The notes below the pieces were generated by a model that did no database searches, was not told the DNA's origin, and was given only the letters and a program-made list of their open reading frames with translations. Below, one piece after another: positions 54,069 through 64,000 of a stretch of 64,000 bases of DNA. The position numbers were made by a program, and so were the translations under genes. Source of the stretch: Macrostomum hystrix (Eukaryota > Platyhelminthes > Macrostomidae). The stretch spans positions 3,637,501-3,701,500 of the forward strand of contig CATNEN010000003.1 in NCBI GenBank assembly GCA_950097015.1. The letters are read 5' to 3'. Positions within the stretch are counted from its first letter, which is position 1; each line of letters opens with the position of its first letter.

Positions 54069-55565
54069 TCATTGTTTGCTGTCTTTTTGTCTCGAAGCAG
54101 CAGCAGCAGCAGCCCTATTAGCAGCAGCAGAACCATCAGCAGCAACAGCAACAGCAGCAGCAGCCGGATCAGCAGCAGCAGCCGGATCAGCAGCAGCAGA
54201 ACCATCAGCAACAGCAGAACCATCAGCAGCAGCAGCAGCAGCAGCCGGATCAGCAACAGCAGAACCATCAGCAGCAGCAGCAGCAGCAGCCGGATCAGCA
54301 GCAGCAGAACCATCAGCAACAGCAACAGCAGCCGGATCAGCAACAGCAGAACCATCAGCAACAGTAACAGCAGCCGGATCAGCAACAGCAACAGCAGCAG
54401 CAGCCGGATCAGCAACAGCAACAGCAGAACCATCAGCAGCAGCAGCAGCAGCAGCCGGATCAGCAACAGCAGAACCATCAGCAGCAGCAGCAGCAGCAGC
54501 CGGATCAGCAGCAGCAGAACCATCAGCAACAGCAACAGCAGCCGGATCAGCAACAGCAGAACCATCAGCAACAGGAACAGCAGCCGGATCAGCAACAGCA
54601 ACAGCAGCAGCAGCCGGATCAGCAACAGCAACAGCAGAACCATCAGCAACAGCAACAGCAGCAGCAGCCAGGTCAGCAACAGCAGTTGCAGCATCATCAG
54701 CACTCGGTAGACTTAAAATAGTATTTTCAGCAGACTCGTTGACTGGCTTGAGCAGCTGCTGAGCTGAACAGCTACGCGGAGGCTTCAACAATGGCTGTGT
54801 CGTCGGCGTCGGCGGAGGCAGATGCGGAGGCGGTGGCAGGGGCGGCGGAGGTGTGGGCGGCGCGTGCGACACCAACGATGGCGGTGGCGGAGGCGGCGGA
54901 GCCTGACTAAAGTCGAAAGCGGCGGGAATCTCCACACTTTTAGTGGCCTGAGCACGCCGCATTAGATTCTGCGAATAATCGATAGTGCGCGAACGAAGGA
55001 ATGTCTTGGCCGACTCCAGCACCGACGACGACTGATGACTAGACGACAACGAGGCGGCGGCAGCGGCAGCATTAGACGACGAAGCACCGTTTGCGAGGCT
55101 GTCAGCACCGATAGAGTCGCGCTTGATGGCATCGGTGACACTGGCTGCCATACTGCGTCGCCGCTTCTCGTAGTCCAGCTGCTGCTTGGTGAACAGGGCA
55201 TTACGAGCCAGCTCGCCTATCGACTGGAAGGTGCCACGGCTGCGGCCCATGGAGCGCAGGACGGACAAGAAGCAGTCGACATCGGTGACGTGGCCGGAGA
55301 TGTCGCGATCTAGTCTGGCAACGTCGGCTCGCTGAACGGCTAGTCGAGGTACAGTCTTCCTAATGTGCTCCTCAATGCGGTAGAGAGCCAAAGATGGCTC
55401 ATTGGCAAGAATTCTGGCTACTTCGCTCATCCGATCGGCCAGAGCACGAGCCCTAGCCTCCGTTTCGTTTGACATGCGTCTATTATTATTATTATTATTG
55501 CCGACACTACTAGTAGTAGCTAAGCTAGTTCTACCGGCGTAGATTAATTGCACATTGTTGTCCAT
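54069..55565 (-). CDS. BORCS8: BORC complex subunit 8 with a long proline-rich and alanine-repeat tail
   Basis: One frame of 498 residues. The start could be Met1 or, to match the family's short N-terminus, Met31 (MSNETEARARALADRM). Residues about 40-130 are BORCS8-like: ILANEPSLALYRIEEHIRKTVPRL, then a helix ending in FQSIGELARNALF. BORCS8 (MEF2BNB) is a roughly 120-residue subunit of BORC on the lysosome surface, which recruits ARL8 and kinesin for lysosome transport. Here the domain is followed by a Ser-rich linker, a polyproline stretch (about 220-270, with PPPPPPPSLV) and then about 190 residues of degenerate Ala/Val/Asp repeats encoded by a GCN-rich minisatellite. Vertebrate BORCS8 ends soon after a short PPPP, so the long tail is unusual. 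An intron before the repeat cannot be excluded. Confidence 0.8.
   Translation of the reverse strand: MDNNVQLIYAGRTSLATTSSVGNNNNNNRRMSNETEARARALADRMSEVARILANEPSLALYRIEEHIRKTVPRLAVQRADVARLDRDISGHVTDVDCFLSVLRSMGRSRGTFQSIGELARNALFTKQQLDYEKRRRSMAASVTDAIKRDSIGADSLANGASSSNAAAAAASLSSSHQSSSVLESAKTFLRSRTIDYSQNLMRRAQATKSVEIPAAFDFSQAPPPPPPPSLVSHAPPTPPPPLPPPPHLPPPTPTTQPLLKPPRSCSAQQLLKPVNESAENTILSLPSADDAATAVADLAAAAVAVADGSAVAVADPAAAAVAVADPAAVPVADGSAVADPAAVAVADGSAAADPAAAAAAADGSAVADPAAAAAAADGSAVAVADPAAAAVAVADPAAVTVADGSAVADPAAVAVADGSAAADPAAAAAAADGSAVADPAAAAAAADGSAVADGSAAADPAAAADPAAAAVAVAADGSAAANRAAAAAASRQKDSKQ
54095..54695 (-). repeat. coding minisatellite encoding an Ala/Val/Asp-rich tail
   Basis: Trinucleotide-rich array of (cag)n-ccggat and (cag)n-aaccat blocks. 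Larger repeats of about 105-120 bp are nearly identical (for example 54205-54320 and 54440-54550). Divisible by three and stop-free in several frames on both strands, so opposite-strand and shifted frames here are artefacts. Confidence 0.9.
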
Positions 55566-57876
55566 GCATGTAGAAACAAATTAGGCATTTGATTAATTTT
55601 TCATCGATGCAATAAAATATCGACTTCTTTGGTAGTTACCTGGACAATGCCGTCTATTTGTTTTTGGCAATTCTGAAAATAAACAGAAGCTTTAAATACT
55701 AATTAAAGAGCTCAAATATGATTCAAGTTCGCAACGAGCGCACAGGTGGAATCAGGTTTCAGACTAGTTTTATATCAAACTAAAAATAGCTTAAAAATCA
55801 GTTAAGTGTGTGACTAGTTGAGGCTATTAAATAAAAGTTTTCTCATGACTAGCACTAGCCTATTTTAATTAAAAAACTGTACCTTAATAGTAAAATAGTT
55901 TCATAGAAGCTTCAATCAACTTAAGTAACTGACATATTGAATCTCTTTTGAGTTAAACCAGAGAAGATAAGACTTAACAATAAATTACTTCAAGATTGAC
56001 AGATATAAAAACTAAACTGACCCTTGTCCCAAACTGACAGACTTACAACACCTGAAACTAAATTAAATATTGCAAAAAAAACTCTAAAAACATGAAAAAT
56101 GTGGTCAGTTTTTTCATTCCTTCTGAAATATGACTTTTTATTTCCGTCAATTCACTTGGTTCACCACTATCCTTCACTGTGAATAGGCATTCAGGCTTCG
56201 AGAACTTCGCGGCAAATTCAGCACTCGGTGTCCGATTCGTAACAAGTTCTGCAGCACTTAGTTTGTTATGATCATCGCAATAAAGCACTCCTAAAACAAA
56301 TATAGAACAGACGCTGGCTCATAGAACAGCGTTTGATAAGAGATGGCAATCAACGGTACAATAGGCTAGAGTAACAATAGTTTCATATGTTATTTAATAA
56401 TCATATAATAGGTAAGGTAAAGTGGGGCAGCAAAGGCAAAGAAAAAAGCACGTGACTATACCTCACCGTTCTAGCTGATAGACTTTTATCTAGCTTAAAC
56501 TCGACTTGGGGGGGCTGGAAAATGTATTGCAATCGCATGTATAAGATTAATGAGCTAGACTGGATAGACACACTATAGTAGTCTAAGGGCAATCTTTATG
56601 GACACAATAAAAAACTTTGAACTGGCAAATGAGTTATGCATTTTTAATGAAGTAACTTTGCTGTTTTCTAAATAACTCATATTGTGTACATGACATTAGG
56701 GACATATATTGTTAATTTATTAATATAACTGGGGAAACTGATTGATTTTTTATTACTAAATCGAAAGCGCAGCGAGCCGAATAATAAAAAGAAAACAGAA
56801 GAAAAATAACAACTCAACAGCAATGCTCTACTAATCGATACAATAGCCACTCGGGTTACTAGCTACAGTTAATATGCGGAATAAGCAGCCTAATTACTTT
56901 TGAATCTATTTTTAATAATCGCACATTACTAATAGTAGTTAATAAGGTGTGACTCATTTTATTGTTTCTAAACTCTTTCACCAGTATGCAGTTTTAGATT
57001 TCTGATATAGTCATAAAAATAACTGCAGACAACAATTTGGCAACCGAATAAATAAATTGTAAAATAGTTAAGTCTTACGAGAATAGATTTAATAAATGTT
57101 TTTTTCGCGCTTATTAATGTGTCTCAAGTTAAGTTTATATATATACTTGTTATATTGAAACTGGACAAAAAGCACAGAAGTAGACTGGGAAGGCGTACAC
57201 AGGAGGGCTGAGAACCAACACAAACTTAAGAGAAGAGGCCTAATGAGGATCATCTAGTCAAGCATGGGATGGATCGCTAATCCATAGCAGTTGGAATTTT
57301 ATTAAATTGACTCTGCATTAAACCAGGTGTGCCACTTGAAGAATTATTAATATGAATTGGAAAATTCAATCATACTTGAACAATAAAATTAAGAAGAAAG
57401 CCAAGCATCAAAAAGCAGAAGAAACCAACAAGTTACTGAACTATTTAATTCATATTTCTTCTTTTTTAGTTAAAGTAGTAAATTTTGCTTTTAAAAAAAA
57501 TAAGAAAGAAGGCGAACAAATGTTAAATAGCTTGTTGACTTATCCGCACAATATGAAACAATAACCGTTGTTTTCCGTTAATTTGTCGACAATGGCTAAA
57601 GTTGCAATTAAGATTTCAGATTTTATTTATAACTGTTTTGAAAATCCACAAAACTCACATTTTATGCCACAATCTTTGTCAAAGAAAACCAAATCGAACC
57701 TGCAAATTAGCAGCAAACTAGGTCAGTTAGAACTTTGATGGTGGTGAAAATTGTGAATTAGTCATTGCCTTCCTCATCGGTCTAGACGATATCTTTGCCC
57801 CACACAATCCGATTGCTGACGATTTCTAGACTAGGCCATTGGCGGGGAAGGCAATCTCAGGCCAGTATTGGCCGAA
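55566..57876. other. no confirmed gene; two weak exon candidates
   Basis: Most of the stretch is AT-rich and empty. On the minus strand, 55640-55672 is a 33-nt segment with both splice signals (tttcag before, cag-gtaact after) encoding 11 residues in phase 0; it could be a 5' exon of BORCS8. At 56058-56290 a frame follows an acceptor-like gttttag and runs 76 codons (starting VLYCDDHNKLSAAELV) with natural-looking composition, perhaps a terminal exon of an unidentified gene. Neither is connected to anything with confidence. The 70-codon plus-strand frame at 57352-57564 looks like chance. Confidence 0.3.
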
Positions 57877-58791
57877 TTAGGCCTTGCCCTTGTCCTGGAC
57901 TGAGCGACAAGCGACCACGCCTTCTTCGTTCATCGAGCACAGAACCTGCAATGCGATGGATGGCGCTATTAGTGAGCACGTTGGTGATGGCGCGCTGTAC
58001 TAAATGTGTGAGAGAGGGAAGGTATGGGGAAGAAGTGGGAGAAGGGATGAAGGAGAAGTGGGAGAAGGGATGAGGGAGAAGTGGGAGAAGGGATGAGGCA
58101 GAAGTGGGAGAAGGGATGAGGGAGAAGTGGGAGAAGGGATGAGGGAGAAGTGGGAGAAGGGATGAGGGAGAAGGGATGAGGGAGAAGTGGGAGAAGAGAT
58201 GAGGGAGAAGTGGGAGAAGGGATGAGGGAGAAGTGGGAGAAGAGATGAGGGAGAAGTGGGAGAAGGGATGAGGGAGAAGTGGGAGAAGGGATGAGGGAGA
58301 AGTGGGAGTGGGCAGTAAGAATAAACTGAGTAGACTGAGAAGTAGGAGAACCAAGGCATTAATAATTGGCTCACCTGGATAACAAGCGACTCTTCGGCTT
58401 CAAAGCGGCGACGAATCTCGTTGCCAAGATCGCCGTCTGGCAGGCGAACGTCCTCCTTCATGTCGCCATTCTCGGCCATCAGCTCCAGGAAGCTCTCATC
58501 CGAGATGTTCACAAGCTGGTACTCGCGCCTAATAACAGTGGGCTCCTGGACGATGGCGCTAGACGGCGACACTTCTTCGTACTTCTTGCCATTGAAGATG
58601 TCGATGGCCACCAGATTGACCTTGGCGGAGCCGTGCTTGCCAGTCTTGGAGGTGCTCATCTCAACGATCTTGCTCGGACGGCCCTTGATGAGAATATAAC
58701 CGCCCTTCCTAAGAGCGCTGCACGATTTCGGAACTGACAGAGAGGCGCCAGCATCGGCGCTTTGGTATTCATTGTCTTCGTATTCGGCCAT
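57877..58791 (-). CDS. EIF5A: Eukaryotic translation initiation factor 5A
   Basis: Two exons, 58791-58375 (139 codons) and 57945-57877 (22 codons plus TAA), join in phase 0 at CAG-GTGAGC and TTGCAG-GTT and give 161 residues, the usual length. The N-terminal SH3-like domain carries the hypusination loop [11 protein letters not shown], with Lys52 the residue modified by deoxyhypusine synthase and hydroxylase. The OB-fold C-terminal domain includes [11 protein letters not shown] and [14 protein letters not shown] and ends [16 protein letters not shown]. eIF5A binds the ribosomal E site and relieves stalling at polyproline and other slow sequences, and it also aids termination. The intron (57946-58374) is mostly a 23-bp minisatellite that is open in frame with exon 1. 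Confidence 0.96.
58018..58312 (-). repeat. 23-bp minisatellite in the EIF5A intron
   Basis: About 13 copies of gggatgagggagaagtggga plus gaa, with agagatg and shortened variants. In sense orientation it is a continuous pyrimidine tract (CCTCATCCCTTCTCCCACTT) leading toward the 3' splice site. Confidence 0.93.
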
Positions 58792-60014
58792 AGTTTAAAT
58801 TAAAATTCCTTTTATTTAGATCTGCCAAATTAAGTAGAAAACAACGGTCGCAGACTAAGATGCGCTGGGCTGGAAAACAAAGCAAAGATGAAATGTTTTT
58901 TTAGCTTTATTGAAAAAATTATCGACCTTTAAAGTTATTTTGTTATGCAGAAATGGGGTTTAGCCTTGTGGGTATAGCATTGAGCCCCACAGAATTTCAT
59001 GTGTTAACTTGGTCTTGCTTAGGTTATATCTAAATACATATAAGTTATTAGTTGAATAAAGTTTTATTTTATTAATGCGCTACGCAAGTTTAAAAGACAA
59101 ACAATAGCATGCGGTGTTTAATACCAGGCTGCGCGAGCCAACTAAAAGTCATGTGTATATTTCTTTACTGTTGACAGCAATAAAATACCAACCCCCCGTC
59201 AACTTTGAATTAGACAGAAAATGCCAACACTAGAATATAGTTAAAGATTATAGTTTTACTAGTCAGTTAACTGTTATTATTTTCAATCGGATAAGACAAG
59301 CAATACGAGAACAGGGCATGCTGATATACAGCTGTTAAAAGCGACACAATGGCAATTGTAAGTTACCGAACAGTTCAAAGATAAGAAGACTATTTAAGAA
59401 AAAAAGCAGACAAGATAATTGACACTTAGACGAAGAGTGAAAAACTCTACAAGTTGCCGCTTTTTAAAGGTCAAAATTCAACAACGAATCGCGAGTTGTA
59501 GATATAGCAAATACAGTTTTGTCTGTACAATAAAATTAGTAAATGGAGAATAAAAATGCTTGATTGATCATTTAAATATCGTTAACAATAAGAAACCGGT
59601 TTGTTATTTTAAGTTAAAAACACAGATTATTATTTACAGGTTTTAGTAAAATGTAAATTTTCTCGCATGCCACTAAATGGTAATATCTTATCAATCCACG
59701 ATTAAATAATGCCAACCAGAATACACAGCAAGTAATGTAGAATACAGAAAATAACCAATAGAGAACAAGCTGTACTTGTAAAAAAGAGACACACGAGCGG
59801 TGCAAAGGTGCGCATTAAAATTGTATAAATATAGATGATTTCAAAATGAATGGTAAAAGTGCAATATCAAGACTAATAAAAATCAAAAACATCAAAATTT
59901 TAGCCGAACACAAAAAATCAGAACTAGCAACAAAACATTCAAATAACAAGTTTATAATGAGCTCTAAAATAAAAAACTAATAATTGAAAAAGCACATAAT
60001 CTACAAACGACTCA
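58792..60014. other. intergenic between EIF5A and TOP2, no gene seen
   Basis: Contains the 5' flank of EIF5A (right of 58791) and the AT-rich 3' UTR or flank of TOP2. An acceptor-like ttggcag (minus strand) lies at about 58825, 35 bp before the EIF5A start, consistent with a leader intron or trans-splicing. No further feature. Confidence 0.45.
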
Positions 60015-63000
60015 TTAATCAACATCGCTCAGGCCTTCGCTATCCGAGTAGACGTATTTCACCGCCGAAGATTTAGCTCCGCGACTAGGCCGATCGGCTG
60101 AGACTGGATCGGACGAATCCGCCGCGGATTTCAATCTTACATCGTCGTCGTCGTCATCGTCGTCACTGTCGCACTCCCAGGGCTTCTTCTGCTTCTGAGA
60201 GCCGGCACTGGACTGCTTGACTTTCTTTGACTTCGGCTGGGTTGGCTTCTCGTCCGTGTCTGCGGACTTCCTGGCCTTCTTAGCTGCGGGCTTCTTAACT
60301 AGCATAGACTTCGGCTTCGTTGTTTTAGTCGTTGGCGACTTCTTGGATTTCTTAACCGGTGTAGACTGACTAGCAGGACGAAAGTCTTCGTCTGAGTCCT
60401 GAGGATCGTCATGATCATTATCGAGGTCGCTTAGCGAAGACAACGAATCTTCGCTGCTATCATCAGCCGGGCGTTTCTTAGCCTTCCCGGCCGATTTGGT
60501 CTTTGTTGTTGCTGTTGTTGTAGTAGTCGGCTTCTTCTTGACAGTCTTGCTCTGTACAGCTGGCGATGTTGTTGAAGCTGCTGCTGGACACTTTTTAGAA
60601 GCTTCAGCTGATGCGGAAGTAGATGCTGAGCCGCCTACTAAGCAGGAGACGTCCACGCCAGAGTCGGACAGTCGCTGCCAGAGCGGCTTTGGCCCAGCGC
60701 CGCCGAACTCGCCGTCGCTATCAAATTCGAATCCGCCGGCAGCAGCCGCCAATTTGGCCTTCTGTTGCTTCTTTGCCTGCTTGGCAGGTGCTTTATCGCC
60801 GTCATTGCCAGCCAGCTGCTGTTGCTGCCTGACTCTAGCCAGCATCTGTTCGTCAACCTGAGGAACGATTCGACGAGCGCCCAGCGTCGGCAAGTGTTCG
60901 ACTGTTAGCCTGGCAGATTTAGCTGTCCGAGCTTTATTACCGGCTGCGGCCATCTTGGCTGCAGCCAGCTTGCGAGCCTGCTCATCGGCTCGATCGGCTT
61001 CAAGCTTAGTCAGCTGATCGATGGCCGACTGAAGACTGTCCAAATCTTCTGTCCACATGGCGCGCGGAGTTTTAGCTCGCAGAGTTGTCAATTCCGCTGA
61101 CTTGGCATCGCGTTGACGCAATAATTCGTCTTTACGTTCGCGAGTTAACGACAGCATCGGCAGGCTGAGCAGATAGTGGTATTCGGGACCATCGGCGCTG
61201 GACGATGCAGCGTCGTCAGCTGATGGATCATCGGCTGCGCCAAGGCTGGCGAAGGAAGCCAAATTGGCGCGCCAGCTTTTGACGGGATCAGAGTCGAAGC
61301 CGGAGCTCTGTAGCAGCTTGACGCAGGCGGCACTGAAACAATGTAAGATAATTTGTTATTAACAGTAGAAGGAGAACGCTATTTTCCTTCCTTGGTATTA
61401 CAAATACCCACTGCCTACTTCACGATAGCTCCCAAACCGAATGACCGATTTTCGCTAAAGTCCACTGTTCGATGAACAAGTAGCACTGATAGCTGTATAA
61501 ACCTCTATGGCGAATCCATGTTGGTTCAAAAAACAATTTAATCCATACAAAATAGATGACATTGTTACATGATGAAATTGCGTGCAGAAAATGTGTGCCT
61601 ATCGTGTTGGTTTTTTGCCACAAGACACCCCGACGAGAATCGTTGAATATCTCGACGATGTCGATGTTTGGTGATTATGGAAACAGTTTTATCGGATAGA
61701 TCGTAAAATTCTAGGCCGTATTCTAATTAGCAAACATACAGAGGGGTAAGACACCTACCGAGGTAAATCTTCAATAACGAGCCGCTTCTCAATCTTGTCC
61801 ACAATGAACCTGGCCTGATTGTCTAGTTTAAGGCTCTCAGCTGCCAGCTTGCCTAGCAGGTAGAGCTTTCTCTTCTCGTACCAGTCTAGTCGAAGGTTGA
61901 AGAATTCGCGCAGAATCTCTTCAACGGTGTTGTAGCGCTTGATGCAGTCGTTCTGATCGAAAAGGATCATAAAATTGGTGGTCAGGCTAGTCTGCAGTTT
62001 GAAGAATTTGTGCAGCCCAATCTCTTCGGCGGCGCGAAGTTTATCGGCGGACATTTGCACTACAAACTTCACGGTAGTGTCTGTGTGATATTCCTTGTAG
62101 TCTTGAATCTTTGGTGGCTGCTTCTCTGTACCGTTGAGCATAGGCTCAAGTACGGACTCTTTGTAGGCCTGTGTCCAAGTCTTCACCGGTAGTTCAGTAA
62201 TTTCCACGGTGTTGTCATCAACTACGGCCACCTCGCCAAAGATAGCGTATTTATTCGTGTCTAATTCGCGTATTTCGCCGCGGAAGCCACGAAACGCCGG
62301 CAGCATGGGTTTCGGCTCTTCGCCAGAAAGCATTCGGCGAAGATTGGCAATGATGTCGGCCACATCAAAGTTAGGAATCTTGGTGCTCCAACCTGTGCCA
62401 ATGCCATCAGCGCCATTTACTAGCACCATTGGCAGCACCGGCATGTACCACTTTGGCTCAATAGTCAGATTGTCATCGCGTTGAAATTCTAGCATAGGCT
62501 CGTCGGCCGGATTAAACACGTGACGCGTTAGCGGCGACAAGGATGTAAAAATGTAGCGCGGACTAGCCGCGTCACGACCACCGTGCAGTCTGGTGCCAAA
62601 TTGACCGTGCGGTAGTAACAGATTTAAATTGTTGGCGCCGACAAAGTCCTGGGCTAGACCAATGATGGTGCCCATTAGGGACACCTCGCCATGGTGATAG
62701 GCTGACAGTTCGGCAACGGAGCCAGCAAGTTGAGCGACCTTAATCTCCTTGAATAGATTGCGCTTAAAGCAGGTGAACATCACCTTTCTCTGGCCAGGTT
62801 TTAATCCGTCAATCATAGACGGTATGGATCTCTCGTTATCCATATTGGAGAACAAGATGAGCTCTTTATTGACAAAGTCCGAGTAGGACACCGATCGAGT
62901 GTCGCGCTCGTACAGGTAGGTCTCCTGTAGGCCGAGATCAATCCGACGCCGGCGCTCCTCCATCCAGTTGGAGAGCCATTCCTTGCGCGAGTCTGAGCTC

Positions 63001-64000
63001 TTGCCGAATGCCAGCTTGATGGCTTCATCGTCTTCTTCGCCCTGATGTTAAAAGAATTGGTGTAAAATGGTAAAAAATATGTAAATAATTGTAAGACAGT
63101 GTAAAACGCGAAGTCTCTAATTACCTTATAAGTGAACTTGATTCGGTGCCTGGTCATATCGTTAAAATAATCTTTAGCCTCAGCCGAAGTGGAGGTACCA
63201 AGACCTTTGTAATACTTGACACGCCAGGTGTGCCAGTCAGGCGTGGCATTGCGCCACTCTTCAAACTCTGGCATAGAGAAGAACGATAATTCTAACTTGT
63301 TTTTGAAGACTTTCACAATAGGCGTAATGAACTCTTCGATGAAATTCTGACGCAACAATTCGGGCCATTTGAAGTGCAAGAAGTTGATAATCAATCCTTT
63401 AATGTGCGAGCCATCCTGGTCTTGATCGGCCATGATCATCACCTTGCCGTAACGAAGGGTCTTCAGATCCTCAGGAGTATTGTACTTCTTGCTGTACTGC
63501 AGCCCGAGAATCTTTACCAGGCTGTTGATCTCGGCGTTTTCCATCATCTGCTGAAAGGATGCTTCGCGAGCGTTGAGCAGTTTGCCTCGCAGAGGAAATA
63601 CACCGTAGCGATCGCGGCCAACAACGCCGAGGCCGGCAACAGCCAGACTCTTGGCGGAGTCGCCCTCGGTGAGAATGAGGACGCACTCGAGCGACTGTTT
63701 AGTGCCAGCTAAATTGGCATCGTCCAGTTTAGCTATGCCTTTAAGCTTGCTGTGCTTAGCTTTGTGACACTGCTTGTCCAAGTTTTGCATGGTCTTGAAC
63801 CGCACCCAATTCATGACAGCCTCAATGATGCCACATTTGCCAGCCTTGGCGATAAATTTTTGACCTAGATCGCATTTCGAGCCGAACATTGACTGCTGCA
63901 GCGTCATGTACTCTTTTGTCTGCGAATCGAATGTCGGATTCTCCACTAGGCAACGGCAGAACAGCCACAGATGATTTTTTAGGTTGGACGGCTTAATTTG
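60015..64000 (-). CDS. TOP2: DNA topoisomerase II, partial (N-terminal part lies beyond the right edge)
   Basis: Exons in transcript order: from the edge (64000) to 63125, 63041-61759 and 61332-60015. The joins are in phase and give 1158 residues; the ATPase domain is outside the window. The TOPRIM domain has ILTEGDSAKSLAV and DQDQDGSHIKGL (metal-binding acidic residues). The breakage-reunion core includes SIPSMIDGLKPGQRKV, and the catalytic tyrosine is in AASPRYIFTSL (codon 62553-62555). GADGIGTGWSTKIPNF and EYHTDTTVKFVV follow. The last exon covers the coiled-coil tail (GFDSDPVKSW, RDAKSAELTTLRAKTPRAMW) and a Lys/Ser/Asp-rich C-terminal domain ending DSEGLSDVD, typical of nuclear regulation and phosphorylation. 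The enzyme passes one DNA duplex through a double-strand break in another. Introns are 83 and 426 bp and lack minisatellites, unlike most other introns here. Confidence 0.97.

Noticed and set aside
54024..54762. Plus-strand Ser- or Ala-rich frames and a Leu-rich minus-strand frame
   Set aside because: Shadows of the GCN-rich repeat in the BORCS8 tail.
57352..57564. 70-codon Lys/Asn-rich frame
   Set aside because: Composition follows the AT-rich background; no splice or family evidence.
57857..58374. Ser/Pro/Leu repeat protein downstream of eIF5A exon 1
   Set aside because: This is the EIF5A intron; clear GT-AG sites and the conserved C-terminus in the next exon show it is spliced out.

Overview
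The window is nuclear DNA of a metazoan. Its genes have GT-AG introns and animal families: SLC26 anion transporters with STAS domains, an ARHGAP20-like RhoGAP, mitochondrial ABCB8, BORC subunit 8, eIF5A, DNA topoisomerase II and SNTX/MACPF-like proteins. GC-balanced exons sit in AT-rich, TE-rich spacer DNA. Two tRNA-derived SINE families, a hAT element, a Crypton-like recombinase remnant and a non-LTR reverse transcriptase remnant are present. A lophotrochozoan (free-living flatworm or similar) is my best guess, but nothing here fixes the taxon. Layout: 1-28 kb is an SLC26 cluster on alternating strands. It holds the 3' exon of one copy (+, 353-667), an intronless copy lacking STAS (-, 2580-4355), a complete four-exon copy (+, 5228-9041) and a complete five-exon copy (-, 19699-27951). 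An intronless RhoGAP gene (-, 11068-14025) lies inside this cluster. From 28.9 to 35.6 kb is a seven-exon ABCB8 orthologue (-). From 36.9 to 53.4 kb are two putative two-exon genes for small mitochondrial-type membrane proteins (-), a single-pass membrane protein with a PPSY motif (+, 41774-42547), the TE remnants and two adjacent SNTX-like genes (+). From 54 to 64 kb, all on the minus strand, are BORCS8 with a long low-complexity tail, EIF5A (two exons) and the C-terminal two thirds of TOP2, which runs off the right edge. The most unusual feature is the tandem-repeat load. Many introns are filled almost from donor to acceptor by a private minisatellite with its own unit length (8, 11, 16, 20, 22, 23, 24, 25 or 35 bp). 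Several units carry splice-site-like motifs in the sense orientation of the host gene; the clearest is a perfect GTAAGT repeated through the 2.7-kb ABCB8 intron. Other points of interest: an SLC26 retrogene-like copy without STAS, a 69-codon open extension after the TGA stop of the second SNTX-like gene, a hAT element with a perfect 8-bp target-site duplication, and a Crypton-type tyrosine recombinase with its catalytic residues still readable. Exon coordinates were worked out by hand from splice sites, reading-frame phase and paralogue comparison. No database search was run, so family names rest on motif recognition.
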